From: Cruorifilaria tuberocauda | Taxonomy: Eukaryota > Nematoda > Chromadorea > Rhabditida > Onchocercidae | Direction: 5' to 3' | Length of the DNA stretch: 64,000 nt | Assembly: GCA_013365365.1 (NCBI GenBank) | Contig: JABVXU010000212.1 | Span: forward strand, 28,285 to 92,284 | Shown here: piece after piece, positions 61,401 through 64,000 of the stretch | How positions within the stretch are numbered: position 1 is the stretch's first letter | Layout of the letters: each line of letters starts with the position of its first letter | The notes under the pieces: generated by a model | What the model saw: the letters and a program-made list of their open reading frames with translations, nothing else | The model's database searches: none | Told to the model about the DNA's origin: nothing | Made by a program: the position numbers and the translations under genes

Positions 61401-64000
61401 TCTTCCTTCTAAGGAAAAGAAGGAACTGTATGCTTCTGTGAATTTCTGATTTAGCAGCCATAAAAGTTGGTACCAAAGGAATTACAATTAAGATTTAAGA
61501 GGAGAAAAGAAAAGACTGCAAGAGGAATGAGAAAATAACTGAAAAATATTTGTAAATATTTTATTTCTCTGAATTCACTAATGTTAGTTTCGCTTGAAAT
61601 GATAAAGTGAATTTAAATATTTTTTCGAAATAATGGATATGAGATAAATTTGTTCTAAATTAACTGACAGTTTTAGTTTTATTTTTCACTATCTTCGACG
61701 TTCGGAATTCCCTGAAATCCTTGAAATTCTCAGTGGAAAAAATAAAAAATCAAGTTATTGTGAGCTTACAAGCTGATTGCGTGTCAGTTACGTTTTTAAA
61801 GTAATTGGTCTTTTCATAATCGCTGAAGCATTCATTCTCAACGGATTTTCGTTTTATAAATTTCCATTAAATTTTTTTTCCCAGCAATTTAAAGCAATTT
61901 TGTATTGCATATTTGAAGTTCTATTCTCTGGAGAAAAAGAATTATGACTGATGATCAAAGCAATATTTCTGATAGAGAAGTTTGCATTTCTTGAACATAT
62001 CTGAGTACGAACTTTCTGAAGCAATGTTCCTATTTTCGTCATTTTGTTAGCTCTTTGAAAATAATTGATATCTTAGTTTTAGATGTTTTCTGTTTACTTG
62101 CAAGATTTGTCTTGCTGCACTTTATAATGTTGCACGCTGTTATTGCTGGTATTTCCGCAATGTCTTAAAATAGGCAAATGGATTTTCGTCGGACTGTCAA
62201 ATGTACATGACACTTGAAGATAAGTATTATCCCAATAAATCATGAATTTTGATACTAAATAATGGACTTGCAGCATTTCAAACTAACGAATAACAAGAAA
62301 TTCAGAAATAAAACCTTATTACTTTTATTCAAACGTTGAGCGCGTAAAATAATTTTGGTAATTAATAGTATAATACAACGATTCAAGCACTAAGCTTCCA
62401 AATATTAAAGGGATCTTTCATATCAAAATTAAATGTAGTGATGAAGCAGATTTTGATTGAATAAGAGACAGGTAATCAACATACTCTGCAGTCTCAAAGA
62501 GTCATCTTAGCTTCGCCTTTTTTGAAGTTGAATTATTGGAATTCATTTAAGATAGAAAAACTCATGGTCGTATTTTCCAAATTCGTGATTACATTTCAGT
62601 TGTTAAATTTGTTCAAGCTTTAAATGTTTAAAATTTGATCAAAAATGATTATTTAGCTTAAAAAACTGAGCTGAAAATGCATGATTAGCTATTCTGCCAA
62701 TAATATTAGGAAAACAAAGCAATAAGATAACATACTTACCTGAGAAATTTTTTCTGCACAGATAAAAATGATGGCGGCAATCTTACTTTAAGTGATTTCA
62801 AGCCTTTTTGGAGATGGAGAAAATTGAAAGTTGTTTAAGAAGCGGACTTTTTCGCCCTTAATTTAGAAAGTTATAATTTATTTGAAAATTCAATTATACC
62901 ATCAGAAAATTTCGCAGGATTCATTAGCTAATAGATGTTATGCATTTTGTCTTTAGCTATTCTCCACCTTTCACTTTTGGACCATTTCCTTTTTTGTTAG
63001 TTCCTCTTTTAGACCAATCAATGAATTATTATGGAAATTGTGCTTTAGTTTGCTTTTCCTTGCTGTAATCGTTCAGCAATTCAGTCAAAAAGTAATGGCT
63101 CAAATGAATTTCTGTCGAAATTACCATAATATCTTTAAATAAAAATCTTTTTTTGCATTCTCAAGAAGCAATGAACGATTTAAAATTCCTAAGACTGTTG
63201 AAAAATCGGTAACATGAAGTAATTCGGAATCGCTGAATGATAATTTTTGATGATCAGAGATTTCTGATAATTTCTGATAAGCATCTTGGAATATGGCGCC
63301 ATATCTCTCACTCTATTTATCCCTTCCATTAAAAACTTCTATCAGTTTACGCAAATTTATCTGATCGATTTTGTTTTGTTCCATCTTCCTCTCCATTTTC
63401 CACATGCTTAACCTTTTAACCTTTGTATTTAAACTACTATGCATTTCTGTTGGGTATTTATTATCATGATTCCTTTTGACTTTTCTTGCTCCTTCGCTAG
63501 AAAGTGTCGAAGGTCAGCTATCTTTTCCCTTTTCCGCACATTCATTCAATTTATCATTTGTTTTCTAGTATTCCGTAACTAAATATCGAATTTAGTTTTC
63601 CACTAACCACTGATTATTTATGAGAGGGAAGAAAAAACAAGATACATGTGAATTCTTCACTATTCACATGTAGATTCACAATCCATTTCAACAATGAAAG
63701 CACAACTTGACAGAGTTCCATCTACAAGCACATTAGCACTGCTACATTACTTCAGTAGACGGAGAAGCCAAATCTCAAATTCCTAGTCTTTTGTATGGAG
63801 CTATAATTTATTCTGCGGGATCTAATTTCTATTACTCGTTTCACTTTTCTTCCCACCCTGAATTTCTGCCTCCTCCTATACTTCACAAGAAAACAAACTT
63901 AGAATCTGTAAGAAGTTGAGCCACTAAGAGAAAAACTCCTCATAACCGATAATCACAAAGCTTGCAAAAAGAGTTAATGAATCTTCGAAAAGGTATGAAG
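55431..64000. other. Gene-poor region to the end of the window
   Basis: AATAAA at 55531-55536 serves the peptide gene. The remaining 8.4 kb is A+T-rich with no coding region I can defend on either strand. Antisense frames at 59548-59763 and 60170-60481 have no recognisable protein features. A perfect donor next to a strong acceptor on the - strand (62740-62753) hints at a microexon, so part of this region may be introns of a - strand gene. Confidence 0.5.

Noticed and set aside
1..64000. CRISPR arrays, bacterial insertion sequences, Wolbachia-type transferred genes, rRNA or tRNA genes
   Set aside because: None seen: no direct-repeat/spacer pattern, no bacterial-style ORFs, no transposase-like frame and no recognisable RNA gene, although tRNAs are hard to exclude by eye.

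Overview
The window looks like nuclear DNA of a nematode, most likely a clade III spirurid or filarial-type worm. It is about 70% A+T. Genes are broken into many small exons, introns are mostly 50-350 nt, and 3' splice sites are of the TTTTCAG / TTGCAG type. The recognisable proteins are animal proteins. There is no bacterial, plasmid or CRISPR signature, and I saw no rRNA, tRNA or intact transposon. Every gene I can support lies on the + strand. All models come from hand reading of splice sites and reading phase; none has transcript support.

Layout. (1) 334-30008: one very large cadherin gene, modelled as 45 exons and 2485 residues. It has a signal peptide, an N-terminal region, a cadherin-like repeat, a Ser/Thr/Asn/Glu-rich stretch of about 580 residues carried mostly on one 1.8-kb exon, a train of roughly ten further cadherin repeats, a membrane-proximal domain, one membrane helix and a 42-residue tail. 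(2) 22698-24897: an unidentified four-exon gene (473 aa) nested on the same strand inside the 13.2-kb cadherin intron 13605-26834. (3) 34524-39551: an unidentified gene of about 490 residues with a PP1-docking-like RVSF motif near its C-terminus; its 5' exons are less certain. (4) 40478-44381: a TMEM135 orthologue in ten exons (451 aa). (5) 45174-48951: a METTL25/RRNAD1-type SAM methyltransferase in ten exons. (6) 54679-55430: a tiny two-exon gene for a secreted 45-residue precursor ending in KPRFG, an amidated neuropeptide precursor of FLP-33 or NPF/NPY-like type. From 55431 to the end I find no gene I can support, only isolated splice-like signals on both strands.

How they fit together. These are independent eukaryotic genes, not an operon or a system. 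The cadherin is an adhesion receptor whose tail is too short to hold a catenin-binding domain. TMEM135 belongs to a peroxisome, mitochondria and lipid-related membrane family. The methyltransferase is cytosolic or nuclear, and the peptide gene encodes an intercellular signal. Most of these genes are followed by AATAAA signals. The most interesting items are the peptide gene, the nested gene, the large low-complexity insertion in the cadherin, two GC-AG introns, two candidate microexons and the unidentified RVSF-motif gene.
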